Positions 25,900-38,632 of a stretch of DNA of 64,000 nt are shown here, one piece after another. Numbering within the stretch: position 1 is the stretch's first letter; each line of letters opens with the position of its first letter. Source of the stretch: Diphasiastrum complanatum (taxonomy: Eukaryota; Streptophyta; Lycopodiopsida; Lycopodiales; Lycopodiaceae); the NCBI GenBank assembly GCA_029204225.1, contig CM055100.1, positions 15,245,623 to 15,309,622 of the forward strand, given 5' to 3'. A program made the position numbers and the translations under genes. A model generated the notes under the pieces. It was not told the origin of the DNA, did not search any database, and saw only the letters and a program-made list of their open reading frames with translations.

Positions 25900-26393
25900 C
25901 ACCAAGTGCTTTTCAAATCATCAGATTCTTTCAGCGCAAACAAGAGGAGATTCCCAATCGCCGTCTAATGTTGCTGAAACAAGACTTGGAAGCAGGCAAA
26001 ATACAGAACAAATGTCCTTCCGTGAACAACCAAGTCAAGGATCACAATCTCAAAGTACTCAATCTGATCAATCTTCGGTTCACAATCAAACTTGGAAAGC
26101 AGCTGAGCCTACAAATTCTTTCCTGCAGCCAAATACCACGCTTGCTTCACAGAAAACGCCACACAAACAAACACCCCCGAAGTCTGCGGAAATCAGCGAA
26201 GAGTCCCTATTTCATGTTGATTACACACCTTCTGGAACTCATCCCCCTCACAACAACTAGCATTGCTGCAGTTGAGAGACTTTGCGAAGACAAGACGCAA
26301 TCATTGGAGCATGACAACTTGAACAAAAAACGTTCCCAAAGTCCAATCAAGCAAACCTTAGAGGAATTGGAATCGAGAAGCGAAGTAGAATAA
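25899..26393 (+). pseudogene. Possible coding remnant, Ser/Gln/Thr-rich (unknown)
   Basis: Directly after the GA tract one frame (about 25,899-26,260) encodes a Ser/Gln/Thr/Asn-rich stretch (QGSQSQSTQSDQSSVHNQTW, then NSFLQPNTTLASQKT) ending at a stop. An overlapping frame (to 26,393) then gives a charged helical-looking end (AAVERLCEDKTQSLEHDNLN, LEELESRSEVE). The composition is more protein-like than the surroundings, and the two frames could be halves of one broken gene end, for example a regulatory protein with a low-complexity linker. I do not recognise a family. It may also be chance. No promoter or splice model is supported. Confidence 0.25.
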
Positions 26394-26399
26394 GCAGGT

Positions 26400-29300
26400 T
26401 GCAGATCAGGCACTTTCAAATGCCTGATTTACGTCTAGTATATAATTCTAGGGGTTATAATATTACATCATCAAATAGGCAACCGCTCTTTGGATTCTTC
26501 AGTGGATGCAAATCGACTTCGTCTACCTTTGTGATTTAAGAACAGCATCCTCCTTTATCTAGCTCATTCTTTGCAGCTGAGCATCTAGATAAAATCTGAG
26601 ATACCTCCTCATTACAGGAGCTCCCAGAACAGACAGATCTTTCTCAAGTTGGATCCACCAATATAATACGCGTTGGATCTTGAGAGTATCCTTTATCAGA
26701 AATGTACATACGTACATCTGGTTTGCTCTCAGAAACTATTACCAAGGAACATGTCTTGCAAATTAGTGTAAGACGTCTACCACTCATTGTATAAATAATA
26801 TAGACAAATTAAAGCAAATATTCACCTAAAAGGACAGTAGAAATCTGTAACGCTGAAACAAGCCGGGAAAATTGATTGAAATTGAAGGGAACCGGGTAGC
26901 TAAAATGTTGTTATTGTTCTTCATATGAGAAAAATCTCATGTATTGTTACCTTGTTTGGATCAACTTGAAAGTTAAGAAGTGCATTGCTTCCACCACTTA
27001 ATTTTACTTCATTGCTGTTCTTATGTTGTCTTGACTCTCGAGCAAAGATTTGCACTTTGAAAGTGTCATTAGGATACGTTTATCTCGTCAGAATAACTAT
27101 TATTTATATAGATAGTAGTGCACTACAAAATTTGATCGACAAATATCAGGATTATTTTCAAAAATTTGAAGTGCCCTGGGCTGTTACACAGCTATAACGT
27201 CGTGCCTGCTGTATGTTGCTGTATAATAAATCCTTGGTTGCCTGAGACCATAAAAGTATCGCTTAATTCTATTAACGAATTTAAGAATGGATCCTGCATC
27301 CTTCAAGCCAGTCAGAAACTTTAGATTAAACAGCTTTGAAGTTCATGTACAAGAACATTCGTATCCTCTGTTTCAACTGATCAATACGTGGTCCTCTTTT
27401 AGCTTCACGGTCGCTTCTCTAATTTACGGGTTGAGGAGCTTTTCATGGCTGTCTTGGTCATGGTAAGGTCCAATATTGTGTCACCTGTGTAGAGCATGTG
27501 CTCTTTCGTAGATTTTGCTTTTTTAATGTTCCAACTTTCAAGTTTTGGGATCACTGTAAATGCATAATTGCACCGTATAAAAAAGAGGCATGTACACGTT
27601 GCTATAAAATACGTGTACGTCCTCTCCTACAATAACGTCATCTACGCTTTTATTAATTTTGTCTAGTCAAGGAATGCATTGACAGTATTCCTAGAGTGCT
27701 TAATTCTCTTGAAAAATCAGAGCTTCTTAAGCAGTAGATTACAGCCAACTCTATAGCCCCGATCAGAAATGCAATTCTACTTTCCAGTTTTGAGTCCAAG
27801 CGAAATCTATTGAATTACTTTGTTGGTTTACGTTCTCTCAGCCCTTTCTGAGCATGCGGCAGACAATCTTTGTAGGACGAATTAGTGCGAATAGTCTTTA
27901 AGTTCAAAATATTGCTGGAAGTCAACCTTATATTGAACTGGTAGATATAGCTCACAATAAGGGCAAGTGATTGATTTTCTTGTCTACAAGATGTTCCATT
28001 TTATACGATGTGACAACTTGAAACTATAAAATGAACGCAAAATTAGGCATGCCAGAAGGGTCCGTCGCTTGAGATCTTTATGTGTTCGGAATGCTCTACT
28101 TCCTGTTCTCCAGTGAGACCAAAAGTACAGTACAGTGATAGAGTGAACTACGAACGACTTTCCAATCACTTATAATATACTTATTAGGTAGATTTGATTT
28201 TTTGAAGCCTCCCGCAGTTCCACATGAATCCATTTGTGTTCGTTATTAAAAGAAGTCAAATGTTGGACTACTATTATGTCTATGAGTCAACTTTCAAGCA
28301 TCAAAATTTAGGAAAGATCCCGAGTCAGTCCAATTTCTACATGCTTGTAACCTTTGTAAGAGCATATACATATGCAAGAAATTGTGCCATGTGGAGCTAT
28401 TTTTTTTCACATGAATGTCATTACGTCTTATTTTGAAGTTTTACTTGGGTCAAAAAATCTGCCTGAATTTAGTAAATCATCGCTCTAACACACTGGAAAT
28501 GTTTTTGTATGCTTAAAATTCTAAAGGCCTTTCTGCCGGCAAGACCCTATATAATTTTGCTCAAATAGCACTTAAAAAACATTGAGAAGGCTACCACCAT
28601 AGATTGACACTCAAAATGCCAAGGACAAGATTCTGAAACGAATTGCATCGAGCTGTATGCTATAGGGACTTTGAGCCTCCTGTTTTAAACTACGTTGCTT
28701 ACAAAATCTGCCTATTATTTCATTTATACAGCTTCTACACATCTTCACCTTAAGATTTGAGATTTTCAATAGTGATAATTTATTTAGAGAAATGATCTGC
28801 TTACCACGAATCTAAGGATGATCTCTACCAATAAACAGTTCAGAAGAATTGGTGCTTATATGTGTGAAAGTTTGATTCTACAAATGCATGTGTTAAGAGG
28901 ACAATGATTGGTCGTGTAAGATACCGATTATAAAGTGTTTAAACTGGACCTACAAAGACATCGAACATTTCAAAGAATCTGCAAAATATTGACACTGGTA
29001 CTGGAAAGGTGTTTCAGAGTACAAAAGCACTATTGTAACTTGCAGAAGAATAATGTCGTATATCAATGTACGACATGCAAGTGGAGCCAATCTTTGCTCG
29101 GACTAGCGCGTACTGTGTACATCTTCAAAGACGGTGTGAGGAATCGGAGACTATCGGAGTGAAAGATTTACGACTATTTGCATATCTTTCATCTTCACGA
29201 TGCTTTTAGAGTCAACTTTTTATACAGAATGTGAGAATGACCACGAAAATGCAGCAGTTTCTTTTGATTCATGCTTAGCGGTATTTCACATAACGAGAAT

Positions 29301-30740
29301 TGTTATTTGATCAATTTCAATACATGATCCGCATACTTGAAAACAGTATCGATTATTTGATGTCCTTAATGTTTGTGCTTGAATATATCAAATAAGATAG
29401 TACCAAGGCAATAAGCGGTACTCAATACATCCATACATTCTCTTTTTAATTACCTTATTGGAGCCAATGATTTTGTGCACCGTCAGGGATGTCAACAGTA
29501 CTATGGAATTTCACTTTCAGCTCTCCTTCAAATGAAATATTTCGTTTAACAATCTACAACCAGCTTCAGTCCCTCTCACCGTAGCGTAGAAAATGCTTCC
29601 TTTTGAACAGGTCAGAGGCAGAAAATTCATTTAAATTGGTCTTTTTTCTTGGAGCCACACTTTAGGACACGCTTTCTCAAGTCGCATAAGGATATGGACA
29701 TGCAATATTGGAACCTGCAATTAGAAATGTTTAGCCTGTTCGGATGAGAGCTCCATTCCTCGAGTTAATTTCTGAAGTTCGATTCCACTTGGCTGCACAT
29801 CTACATACAATATACGAAAATCGAGAGCATTAAATAAATTCATTTTTGCCTCAAGAAATAAAGTTTAAACTGCTGCAATCAAGAACTTACTGCCGCAAGC
29901 AAGCATAATACATATCATTATATCATATGCAAGAAGCAGAAAGCATCTCAGAAATAATAACTAGGAAAGTATACGCCACTTGATGCACAGACTTTCGAAA
30001 TTATACCGACCTTGCCATCAGAAAAAAAATGAAATCGGCCGACCTTTTGCATTTGCAGTGTCAAATGATACCTACTTGAAAAAACGAGAGCGTTTTCGAC
30101 GTAGCCATCAAGGCGGAATGTAAAGACGCCCTAGCCATAAGTACTTTGCTGGTAAACAAACGACAATTTTCTTTGTGGAAGTATCAAATTCGAACATAGA
30201 TCGAAACAAACCGTACACCTTACAAACCCTTATTTGCACTTTATAATCAAATGACTTTGTCGAATTTCGATCTTTTCGAGAGAGAAAAAATGCCTCTTGC
30301 TGCAGAAACACCAAATGCTTGTGTACATGGCCGTATAAAAACTTTTGCAACACCATTAACGTGGGTCTAATCCGCTTGCGCTTGGGTTCGCCAGAATTTG
30401 CGTAGCTCCAACTTCCAACATCCTCAGCAAACTTCAGTGTCAGCTACAATAGAGTACGTTAATACAACTACAATACTATCACCAAATTCAACCATTAATA
30501 TGATCGACATTCACACTCAAATTGGGATCAATGCACAAATCAATAAAAAATCTTTGTTTCAGAATATTGTTGAATGCGAGATTTTAAAGTTTTAACCAAG
30601 GGAGCGTGTATGAAGCTAGTTCTGTTCATATTTTGTGATGCAAAGTGCTCAGGTTTCCTTTGTATTTTGAAAGCCCCTCTCCTCACCCAATGTTCATGTC
30701 GATTTTCAGCCAATCAAATGTTGACACATAGCACATGAGC
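26400..30740. other. Gene-less stretch
   Basis: No coding frame above background, no LTR signature and no RNA gene seen. Base composition is even and there are no obvious repeats to 30,700. Confidence 0.4.
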
Positions 30741-30747
30741 TTTTCAG

Positions 30748-30854
30748 TGGAATGTGCATGTGGACAGCCAATGATGGATTGTCACATAGCTTTTCAGTAA
30801 AATGTGCATGTGCTATGTAGCATCATGTCATTGGCTATCCACATGCACATTCCA
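30748..30854. repeat. Imperfect inverted repeat (hairpin)
   Basis: TGGAATGTGCATGTGGACAG at 30,748 is repeated as its complement ending at 30,854 (CTATCCACATGCACATTCCA), with arms of about 29-34 bp around a loop of about 45 bp. A second inner AATGTGCATGTG follows. May be a degraded miniature inverted-repeat element; no target duplication identified. Confidence 0.7.
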
Positions 30855-31023
30855 CCAAACAACAAAATTGACAAAAATGTAAAAAAGTTTGCATTAAAAC
30901 TGCGAAAAAAAAAAAACCAAAAACCAAAAATCGCGTCCGCATGTGCGGTTGTACGGTCGTAAAAAAAAAAAAAAAAAAAAACTTCCACATTCGCACATTC
31001 ACATTACGCAAGGGAAGGGCCTC

Positions 31024-32227
31024 TGTAGCGCAGGCATTCCAAAGGGAGCCGAGAACCACGACTTAGCTTCCCAGCTTTCAACTCTTGTCGTCCAAACCCA
31101 CTTGACATAACAAGCCGCCAACTCGCCAACAACGATCAGACTTAACCAACTTGAAGATCTGAAACCAACATTGAGATCCAACCTGGCGCCATGCCAGATC
31201 TGGCGTCCCGATGTGGGTGACTTCCCTCCAAGCAAGCCGCCCGACATACATCAAACTTAACTAACTCGAAGCTTCGTTACAAACGAGTAACATCCATTCC
31301 AAGCAAGTCGTCTGATTTACATCAGACTTAACCAACTGAAAGCTTCGTCACGAGCGCTGAAAGCCAACTTGGCGCCACGCCAGACTGGACAGCCATAAAC
31401 AGGTAACTTCCACCCAAGCAAGCCATCCAACTTAACCGATAGGTTAGAGCCCGTTCCCCAAGAGCTTAACCCATTCATGTTCATGCGAACACTCAGAATC
31501 ACAAGTCGCGACAAATATGGAAACAACCAGTTCTTGGACCGAATGGTCCCGACAGCATACCGCTGGCGCCTTGGACCGAATGGTCCCGCCGGCATACCGT
31601 TGGCGTCTCGGGATACAACCCTCAGCTATGTGCCAGATCAAAAAGTTTGAAGCGGCCTTACAATTCGCGCTTTTACCGAACACTGAAACCCAGAAGGTAA
31701 TCAGAGTCAGTTTGAGAAAAATCCCACTTTATTAATAAATCTGAGAAGGTTACATTTCAAGTGTGTGACCGACCCTAGTCTTTGAGACGCTGGCATGCCA
31801 AGGCGGGCGCCAGAACAACATTCCAACAAGGGAGACTAAGACTTGGTTAGAGCTTGCCCTGAGTCGCAACCCGCACTCCCCTACAGTATTGGTGGGATTC
31901 GCCACCTCCCCTCATACCAAGTACTCTACCCAGGCTGGTAAAGCACGTTTTCTCTCTCTAGAATTTTCTCTCTCTAGAAAGTCATTTTCTCTCTCTAAAA
32001 TTTATTGATCCCCAGGCTTCCTTTAATCATGCCTAGATCGTGTGGGGTGATTGCACATCGATCTGAGCTCTCTGGACTTCGCTAGAATCGATCAAAGATT
32101 TTTAGTCATAGGAACTTGGCGCCGGCTGGATTCTGGTCACAGTGGCGCCGGGAGCAGCAGGGGCGCTGCTGGCGCCGGGGACAATGTTGGCGCCGGAAGT
32201 AAAGCTTGTAAAGGTAACTTTACAACA
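31024..32227 (-). repeat. 3' LTR of element F (1,204 bp)
   Basis: On the minus strand it starts TGTTGTAAAG and ends GCGCTACA. The first 120 bp contain several GGCGCC palindromes. An AATAAA-type signal lies in the middle (minus strand of about 31,735). Near 31,535-31,615 a block of about 38 bp holding GGACCGAATGGTCC is tandemly duplicated. It agrees over its length with solo LTR G. Confidence 0.88.
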
Positions 32228-34518
32228 TCCACCCCACCTTTATGAAATATGATGTCCTCATCAGATGTCAGATTAAAGTAAAGGTGTCTCCCAATTAAAA
32301 TTAACTATACATTTGAGCTATTTGGCACAATACTCAATTCACTGGTCACTTTTTATTAACATTGAAGCTGGCACACCACAAGTTGGAGGCTCAGCTCTTT
32401 GTACTGAAAAATTACATAACTTGAAAATATCACTTTGTCTGGGAAAAGTGTAGATTTTATATCGCTTACGTAAAACCCAAGAACCTTATTAACTGGTGAT
32501 AGAGGCCTTTCTGTGAAATGTTCGCCCTTGTCGCTTCTGACTTCTGACTTTGGAACTCCTTTGAGTTCATGATTTGTCCTTGATGCACTTTGTGTTGAGC
32601 TCCCTGAGCTCCAGATTTGATCACTTCCACACAGGTATCAGGGCTCCTTGAGCCAAAGGATTTATCGTTTGATTGCCCACTTTATGGTCCACTCCGTGCC
32701 TTGTTGCTTTGACTTTTCCTTTTTGGCTCTTTGAGGTAGGCAAAGATTGAGTACTCCACAATTCACCTCTCACTTAGCTTGAAGTAGCTGCCTGTGAATC
32801 AACCCAAATGTAACCATTGACCTCGTGGAGAGCCAAGGGGGCACACCAGTTTGATCCGCATACGAACTATCTCTACGCATTCGTTTGAAGCACCATGTCT
32901 GTCGCGCAAAACTTGACTTCCACCATTCCATCAGTGGTCAGTTGCCGCACAATCAAAAACAAGAAGTGTACATCTAGCTTGGCTTCAAGTAGCTCTCTTT
33001 GAATCAGACACATGCACCCAGAATTTGCACTAGTCCGATCTCAACACGAACTGTCCCTTAGCGTCCGTTCGAAGTAACCAGTCTCGTGCAAGACTCAACT
33101 TTCACAGTTCCTTCGTTGATCAGCTGCTTTACATGTAACACAAGCCAGCGTACTCATTATGTCTCCTCATCATTGCTGGTCCAGAGAAAGCCTATAACAA
33201 GCTTTCCTTTTCGCAACAAAAACTTGTCAACTTATTAGGTTCAAAGTTCGCCAGTCTCCTCATGTGAGTATGGCTAGGTCGCCTTGAATTTGCCCCCATT
33301 TTGATCAACTTTCATTCAACATTTGCACAAAGCGAGGGGTGTGTGTGATACTTCTCCTCCACTTATAAAATCAGCTGACCGAACTTAGAGTAGAGTTCTC
33401 AGCCTCAAAAGCCTTTCCAACACTTTGCTTTCCATCTGCTAGGATTATGGCTTGATCTAACTTGTTGCCAATCTCTGAAGAGAATCCTAGTCTTTCCCCT
33501 TTGAGGAAAACCCAAGTGATACTGGATATCACTCATGCTCAGTAAGTTTCAGTTCCGACGGTAGCCATTCCAAATGAAGACCAACTACTCCATAGAAGAT
33601 CTCCCCTAAAATTGCCCTTTTCAACTTTTGACTTCCTGCTTGCCTCTGGTGGGTGTCGTCACAAATAAAACTAACCCAAGAAACAGGCTAGCCATCCATC
33701 CTTTGCAAACATCGAGTCGTTTCGTTGTCGTTCACGTGCGAGTACTTGAACTGCAAATCTGCCCCACAAATTTCGTAGTCCTCTTTGTTTGATGGTGTCA
33801 GCCTTCAAAAGAAAGATTCCTTCTCGAGCCATCAGTTCCTTGTATCACAAGCAATCATGCAAACCAAGCAAAGCACGAGTACTAAGACTCACCACGAATA
33901 CATACAAGCAAGACGCTCAGGCAAGTTTACTAACAGATAACACAAACAAGGTCCCCCTTTGACATAGTCCTGCCAAAGGACCTTTGCCTAGCCGCACCCA
34001 TACAGATCGATCACAGAATCAGCCCACAGAGAACACCCCTCCAACGATCCGTGCTTTCACCATTAAGCAGCGCATTGCCTCAGTCACGCCCCACCAAATC
34101 TGGTCGATAGCCCTTATAGCTAAATGATCGACAGCACACTGGCAGCTAACCACCCGTGCTTTACACCCAAATTCGAACAACATCTCTGTATCAATGGTTA
34201 ACCCGTACAATTCGAACATGTCACCCCGCACCCCACAAGGCATAGACCATGCTTTCACCTACCTAGGCAGCACTTTGCCTCATCTGTCCTACGTGCAGAC
34301 GGTGTCAGGCTCGAACCGCGAGAACTGACCATGCTTACACCTCGAGGGCAGCACCTTGACTCATCAAGTCCCTCGTTCTGCCGACCACCCCGACCGTGGA
34401 CGCACCTGTGCTTACACTGTGGGCAGCACCTTGCACAACAGTTGTCTGATGAACCCCAAACCATGGCCATTTCTGTGAGATCTGCATAGCTGACCGGCCA
34501 GTCAGCTCTAATACCACA

Positions 34519-36028
34519 TGTAGCGCAGGCATCCCAAAGGGAGCCAGGAACCACGACTTAGCTTCCCAGCCTTCAACTCTTGTCGTCCAAACCCACTTGA
34601 CATACAAACAGCCAACTCGCCAACAACGATCAGACTTAACCAACTTGAAGTTCCGAAACCAACACTGAGATCCAACCTAGCGCCATGCCAGATCTGGGAT
34701 CCCGATGTGGGTGACTTCCTTCCAAGCAAGCCATCTGACATACATCAAACCTAACTAACTCGAAGCTTCGTTACAAATGAGTAACATCCATTCCAAGCAA
34801 GTCATTTGAACTTACAACAGACTTAACCAACTGAAAGCTTCGTCATGAGCGCTGGAAGCCAACCGGGCACCACGCCAGACTGGACAGCCATAAACAGGTA
34901 ACTTCCACCCAAGCAAGTCATCCAACTCAGCCGACAGGTTTCCCAAGAGCTTAACCCATTCACGTTCATGCAAGGAACACTCAGACACACAAGCCGCGAC
35001 AGATATGGAAACAACCAGTTCCTGGACCGAATGGTCCCGATAGTATACCGCTGACGCCTTGGACCGAATGGTCCCGACGACATACCGCTAGCATCCAGGG
35101 ATACAACCCTCAGCTATGTGCCTGATCAAAAAGTTTGAAGCGGTCTTACAACTGGCACTTTTACCAAACACTGAAATCCAGAAGGTAATCAGAGTCAGTT
35201 TGAAGAAAATCCCACTTTATTAATAAATCTGAGAAGGTTAAATTTCAAGTGTGTGACCGACCCTAGTCTCTGGGGCGCTAGCATGCCAAGGCGGGCATCA
35301 AGACAACATTTCAGCAAGGGAGGCTGAAACTTGGCTGTAGCTCGCCCTAAGTCACAACCCGCACTCCCCTATAGTATTGGTGGGATTCGCCACCTCCTGT
35401 AGCGCAGGCATCCCAAAGGGAGCCGAGAACCATGACTTAGCTTCCCAGCCTTCAACTCTTGTCGTCCCAACTCACTTGACATACAAGCAGCCAACTCACC
35501 AACAACGATCAGACTTAACCAACTTGAATTCGGAAACCAACATTGAGATCCAACCTGGCGCCATGCCAAATCGGGAGTCCCAATGCGGGTAACTTCCCTC
35601 CAAGCCAGCCGCCTGACATACATCAAACTTAACCAACTCGAAGCTTCGTTACAAATGAGTAAACATCCATTCCAAGCAAGTGGTCTGACTTACATTAGAC
35701 TTAACCAATTGAAAGCTTCATCACGAGCGCTAGAAGCCAACCTGGCACCACGCCAGACTGGACAGCCATAAACAAGTAACTTCCACCCAAGCAAGCCATC
35801 CAACTCAGCCGACAGGTTAGAGCCCATTCCCCAAAAGCTTAACCCATTCACGTTCTTGCAAGGAACACTCAGAATCACAAGTCGCGACAGATATGAAGAC
35901 ACCCAGTTCCTGGACCGAATAACTTGGCGCCGGCTGGATTCTGTCACAGTGGCGTGGGGAGTGGCGCCGGGGACAATGCTGGCATCGCTGGCGCCGGAAG
36001 TAAAGCTTGTAAACATAACTTTACAAGA
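34519..36028 (-). repeat. 5' LTR region of element F, composite of two partial LTRs
   Basis: Two partial LTR copies lie head to tail. 34,519-35,397 equals the first 879 bp (plus-strand sense) of the LTR and breaks off after GCCACCTCC. At 35,398 a new copy begins with TGTAGCGCAGG, runs about 525 bp to GGACCGAAT, then skips roughly 570 bp to AACTTGGCGCCGG and finishes at 36,028. The last bases are CTTTACAAGA where the other LTRs have CTTTACAACA. Because the target duplication lies outside both, the rearrangement happened within the element. Confidence 0.8.
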
Positions 36029-36033
36029 GCCTC

Positions 36034-37396
36034 TTCCTCTCAACCGTTCCGCCCTACTCGGGCGCAAGCCCTTGGGGTCCCACCCTTGGGCATTGAGCCC
36101 TCTCAGGGCAGAACGCCCTCGAGGGAGGTCCTTCCCCCCCACCTAATACTATCAAAAAATGCGATTGTAATGTCTTCTTTTGTCCATTCCGTCAATAACA
36201 AGGCCCAAGTATTTTGTAGGTGACTCCAGCCATCTCTTGCGACACTTTTCAAGTATGCTTTTAGACATGTTTTGGATCTGAACCAGTGAAGGAGGGTAGC
36301 AGACATCCTAATGAATAAAATGAAGTTACACCAACTTTTGTGACTTGTCGTGAAGTAGAGTAATATCTTAAGCAACATTCACTCAGAAAATTTTTATAAA
36401 ACGTCTCGACTATTGTACTTGAATGATAAGCAACGATGCAAAAAATTGAAGAGAATGAGTCTTTGAATTAGAGACACTGTAGTATTATAAATACTTCACT
36501 TGTAGATGTTTTAGAAAATTGAATTCTATGCTCAACATGGAAATCAACGAATGATAATTCAACTAAGAGCTATGTTAGGTATGGAAAGCAAGTGCTATGT
36601 TGGGCTTGGAAGGCAAGATATGTAAATCTATGTTAGAGTATGGAAACTATACCTATTGTTCAACTACATATAGGAAAAATTTACACAAAAAGGACAATGA
36701 TAGACTACCAAAACAAGATCGATGTTTAGTTGATAATTTCATACCAAGTCTTTGTAGTTTGGCTCGATACCATGCCTACACTTTTTCATTTGGTACCAAG
36801 CTTGTGAAATTGGCTCAATACCATGTTTGTGTAGTTTGGATGGGTACCCAACATTGACAATCAGGTTTGCTAGAAAACCTACTTGGAGCTAGTCCAAGAT
36901 AGAAAAATTCCCTCAAATCCTACACCACTTTTTGATGAATGCATAGACGTCTATTTCTACTCAGTCAACTTGTTAGAGAATTTTGTGTCAACTCTTCTAT
37001 TCAATTTCTCTTGTACCTTCTATTTCCTCCTTATTATGAAACTTAAAGTGTAAACAACAAATTATATGGTTTGATTTCCATACTTGGTGTGGATATGTCC
37101 TTGCCAAACATGGAGTTGTTCATGTGGAGCATGGAGAACTCCATGTTGAGTGTGGAGTTTTAAATGCTTTGCATGGACAAGGCCACCGAGCATGAACTTC
37201 TCCATGCTCAACATGGATGTGTCCATGGTCAACAAGAACTCTTAGATGTTTAAACTCCAAATTGTCTTATTTTTTGGATTTTTATGAGGCATTTAACTTT
37301 CATTATATTAATAGTATTGTTTTTAAAGAATAAAGCTTATTTGCTATTTTTAGTATGAACTTTAATTTTTTTAGCCTATTTTGTTGCTATGTTCCC
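36034..37396. other. Gene-less stretch between element F and solo LTR G
   Basis: Short internal echoes such as CTCAATACCATG and CCATGTTGAGTGTGGAG occur, but no gene, LTR end or RNA is supported. Confidence 0.4.
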
Positions 37397-37401
37397 CCGC
37401 C

Positions 37402-38632
37402 TGTTGTAAAGCTATCTTCAAAAGCTTTATTTATGGTGCCACTGGCGCCAGCATTGTCCCCGGCGCCAGCAGCGCCCCTGCTGCTCCCGGCGCCACTCCC
37501 GGCGCCACTGTGACCAGAATCCAGCCGACGCCAAGTTCCTATGGCTGAAATCTTTGATCAGTTCTAGCGAAGTCCAGAGAGCTCAGATCGATGTGCAATC
37601 ACCTCACACGATCTAGGCATGATTAAAGGAAGCCTGGGGATCAGTAAAATCTAGAGAGAGAAAATGACTTTCTAGAAAGAGAGAATCCTAGAGAGAGAAA
37701 AACGTGCTTTACCAGCTTGTGTAGAGTGCTTCGTATGAGGGGGGGTGCCGAATCCCACCAATACTATAGGGGAGTGCAGGTTGCGACTCAGGGCGAGCTC
37801 CAACCAAGTATCAGCCTCCCCTGCTGGAATGTTGTCATGGCTCTCGCCTTGGCATGCTAGCGCCCCGGAGACTAGGGTCGGTCACACACTTGAAATGTAA
37901 CCTTCTCAGATTTATCAATAAAGTGGGATTTTTCTCAAACAAACTCTGATTACCTTTTGGGTTTCAGTGTTCGGTAAAAGCGCCAGTTGTAAGGTCGCTT
38001 TCAAAAAAATTTTAAGTTGACACATAGCTGAGGGTCGTATCCCGGGACGCTAGCGGTATGCCGTCGGGACCATTAGGTCTGTGGCGCCAACTGTGTGCTG
38101 TTGGGACCATTTGGTCCAGGAACTGGTTGTCTCCATATCTGTCGCGGCTTGTGGTTCTGAGTGTTCCTTGCATGAACGTGAATGGGTTAAGCTCTTAGGG
38201 AACGGGCTCTAACCTGTCGGCTGAGTTGGATGGCTTGCTTGGGTGGAAGTTACCTGTTCATGGCTATCCAGTCTGGTGTGGCGCCAGGTTGGCTTCCAGC
38301 GCTCGTGACGAAGCTTTCAGTTGGTTAAGTTTGATGTAAGTCAGACTGCTTGCTTGGAATGGATGTTACTCGTTTGTAACGAAGCTTTGAGTTGGTTAAG
38401 TTTGATGTATGTTGGGCGGCTTGCTTGGAGGGAAGTCACCCACATCGGGACCCCCGATCTGGCATGGCGCCAGGTTGGATCTCAATGTTGGTTTTCAGAA
38501 CTTCAAGTTGGTTAAGTCTGATCGTTGTTGGCGAGTTGGCTGCTTGTATGTCAAGTGGGTTTGGATGGCAAGAGTTAAAGGCTGGAAAGCTAAGTTGTGG
38601 TTCCCGGCTCCCTTTGGGATGCCTGCGCTACA
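37402..38632 (+). mobile_element. Solo LTR G (same family as element F)
   Basis: A complete 1,231-bp LTR in plus orientation, from TGTTGTAAAG to GCGCTACA. It is flanked by a perfect 5-bp direct repeat CCGCC (37,397-37,401 and 38,633-38,637). No primer site follows and no polypurine tract with coding interior precedes it. This is the product of recombination between two LTRs with loss of the interior. It carries the same GGCGCC cluster near its start and an AATAAA signal near 37,916. Confidence 0.92.

Larger units (their letters stand above)
31024..36028 (-). mobile_element. LTR retrotransposon F, complete ends, non-coding
   Basis: A 5.0-kb element on the minus strand. It is flanked by a perfect 5-bp target duplication, GCCTC, at 31,019-31,023 and 36,029-36,033. 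The 3' LTR is 31,024-32,227. The 5' LTR region is 34,519-36,028. A primer site TGGTATTAGAGC (one mismatch from initiator-Met) starts two bases inside the 5' LTR. A polypurine tract AAAGGTGGGGTGGA (minus strand, next to 32,228) abuts the 3' LTR. The interior (32,228-34,518, 2.3 kb) has no gag or pol; its longest minus-strand frames are about 80-100 codons without motifs. So this is a non-autonomous element of the large-retrotransposon-derivative kind, dependent on proteins from elsewhere. The LTR family is also present as solo LTR G at 37,402. Confidence 0.88.

Noticed and set aside
31317-31683. Overlapping minus-strand frames in the element F LTR
   Set aside because: They recur in every LTR copy in shifted frames and contain no motif; they are LTR sequence, not genes.
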